Assembly (NCBI GenBank): GCA_035471805.1
Contig: DATIPS010000015.1
Location: forward strand, 1 to 64,000
DNA: 64,000 nt
Direction: 5' to 3'
From: Acidimicrobiia bacterium
GTDB taxonomy: Bacteria > Actinomycetota > Acidimicrobiia > Spongiisociales > JAHEDJ01
Both the position numbers and the translations under genes were made by a program. This document shows positions 63,972 through 64,000 of the stretch, one piece after another; the stretch's first letter is position 1, and every line of letters begins with the position of its first letter. Below the pieces are notes generated by a model. The model did no database searches. It was not told the origin of the DNA and saw only the letters and a list, made by a program, of their open reading frames with translations.

Positions 63972-64000
63972 CCTTCCTCCCGCGTCACAAATCGTGTCCG
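63968..64000 (-). CDS. rplP: 50S ribosomal protein L16, last ten codons only
   Basis: The right edge of the window reads, on the minus strand, [10 protein letters not shown] and TGA in a frame open to position 64000. It matches the end of L16 (compare KTKFVVRE) and is the gene expected before rpmC. The rest lies outside the window. Confidence 0.75.
   Translation of the reverse strand, partial: RTRFVTREEG

Overview
The window is high-GC bacterial DNA with many GTG/TTG starts. The gene order (rplM-rpsI-glmM, then glmS-acpS-nnr-alr, then tsaE-tsaB-rimI-tsaD beside groES-groEL) is the arrangement typical of Actinomycetota. Genus and class cannot be read from the sequence; an uncultured Acidimicrobiia-like lineage is a reasonable guess. 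Most genes lie on the minus strand, so operons read from high to low coordinates. No tRNA or rRNA gene, CRISPR array, transposase or integrase was seen.

Layout. (1) 1-6340: a catabolic cluster around a GntR regulator. One arm holds an ATCase-like carbamoyltransferase, carbamate kinase, a threonine-synthase-like PLP enzyme and a second, truncated PLP enzyme. The divergent arm is a YgeW-type carbamoyltransferase closed by a hairpin. It resembles the ygeW/ygeX/yqeA set of enterobacteria. (2) 6394-11334: an SDR/DUF2867 protein, then a tightly packed redox operon (GGR-type flavoprotein, cyclic-nucleotide-binding protein, GltD-like Fe-S flavoprotein). (3) 11660-24304: acetyltransferase, DMT exporter, mfd, a heterodimeric ABC exporter, a CNNM/HlyC protein, a TipAS protein, a thioesterase, an epimerase and pgsA. 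(4) 24460-30869: glpK, an unknown membrane protein, pth, rplY, a DUF559-type nuclease gene bracketed by palindromes, a Nudix hydrolase and an acetyltransferase. (5) 30996-46819: groEL/groES with two CIRCE operators, an ornithine-aminotransferase-like gene, the tRNA t6A genes, a UDG, cell-wall and cofactor genes, glmS with an upstream glmS ribozyme, glmM, rpsI and rplM. (6) 46973-53473: ilvA, acs, truA, a Yip1 protein, a Nudix hydrolase and coaA. (7) 53603-64000: the spc/alpha ribosomal cluster from rplP (partial) to rplQ, with secY, adk, map and rpoA, but without infA at its usual place.

Three features that are not protein genes stand out. A glmS-type self-cleaving riboswitch lies at about 44421-44566 and would make GlcN6P synthesis self-limiting. 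Eight copies of a palindromic element of about 50 bp (arm TTTCTCAGCAATACTGTTG) are confined to intergenic gaps; two tandem pairs flank the DUF559 nuclease gene on both sides. Several gaps hold short runs with a strict 7-bp period but a different heptamer in each, especially in the ribosomal cluster.
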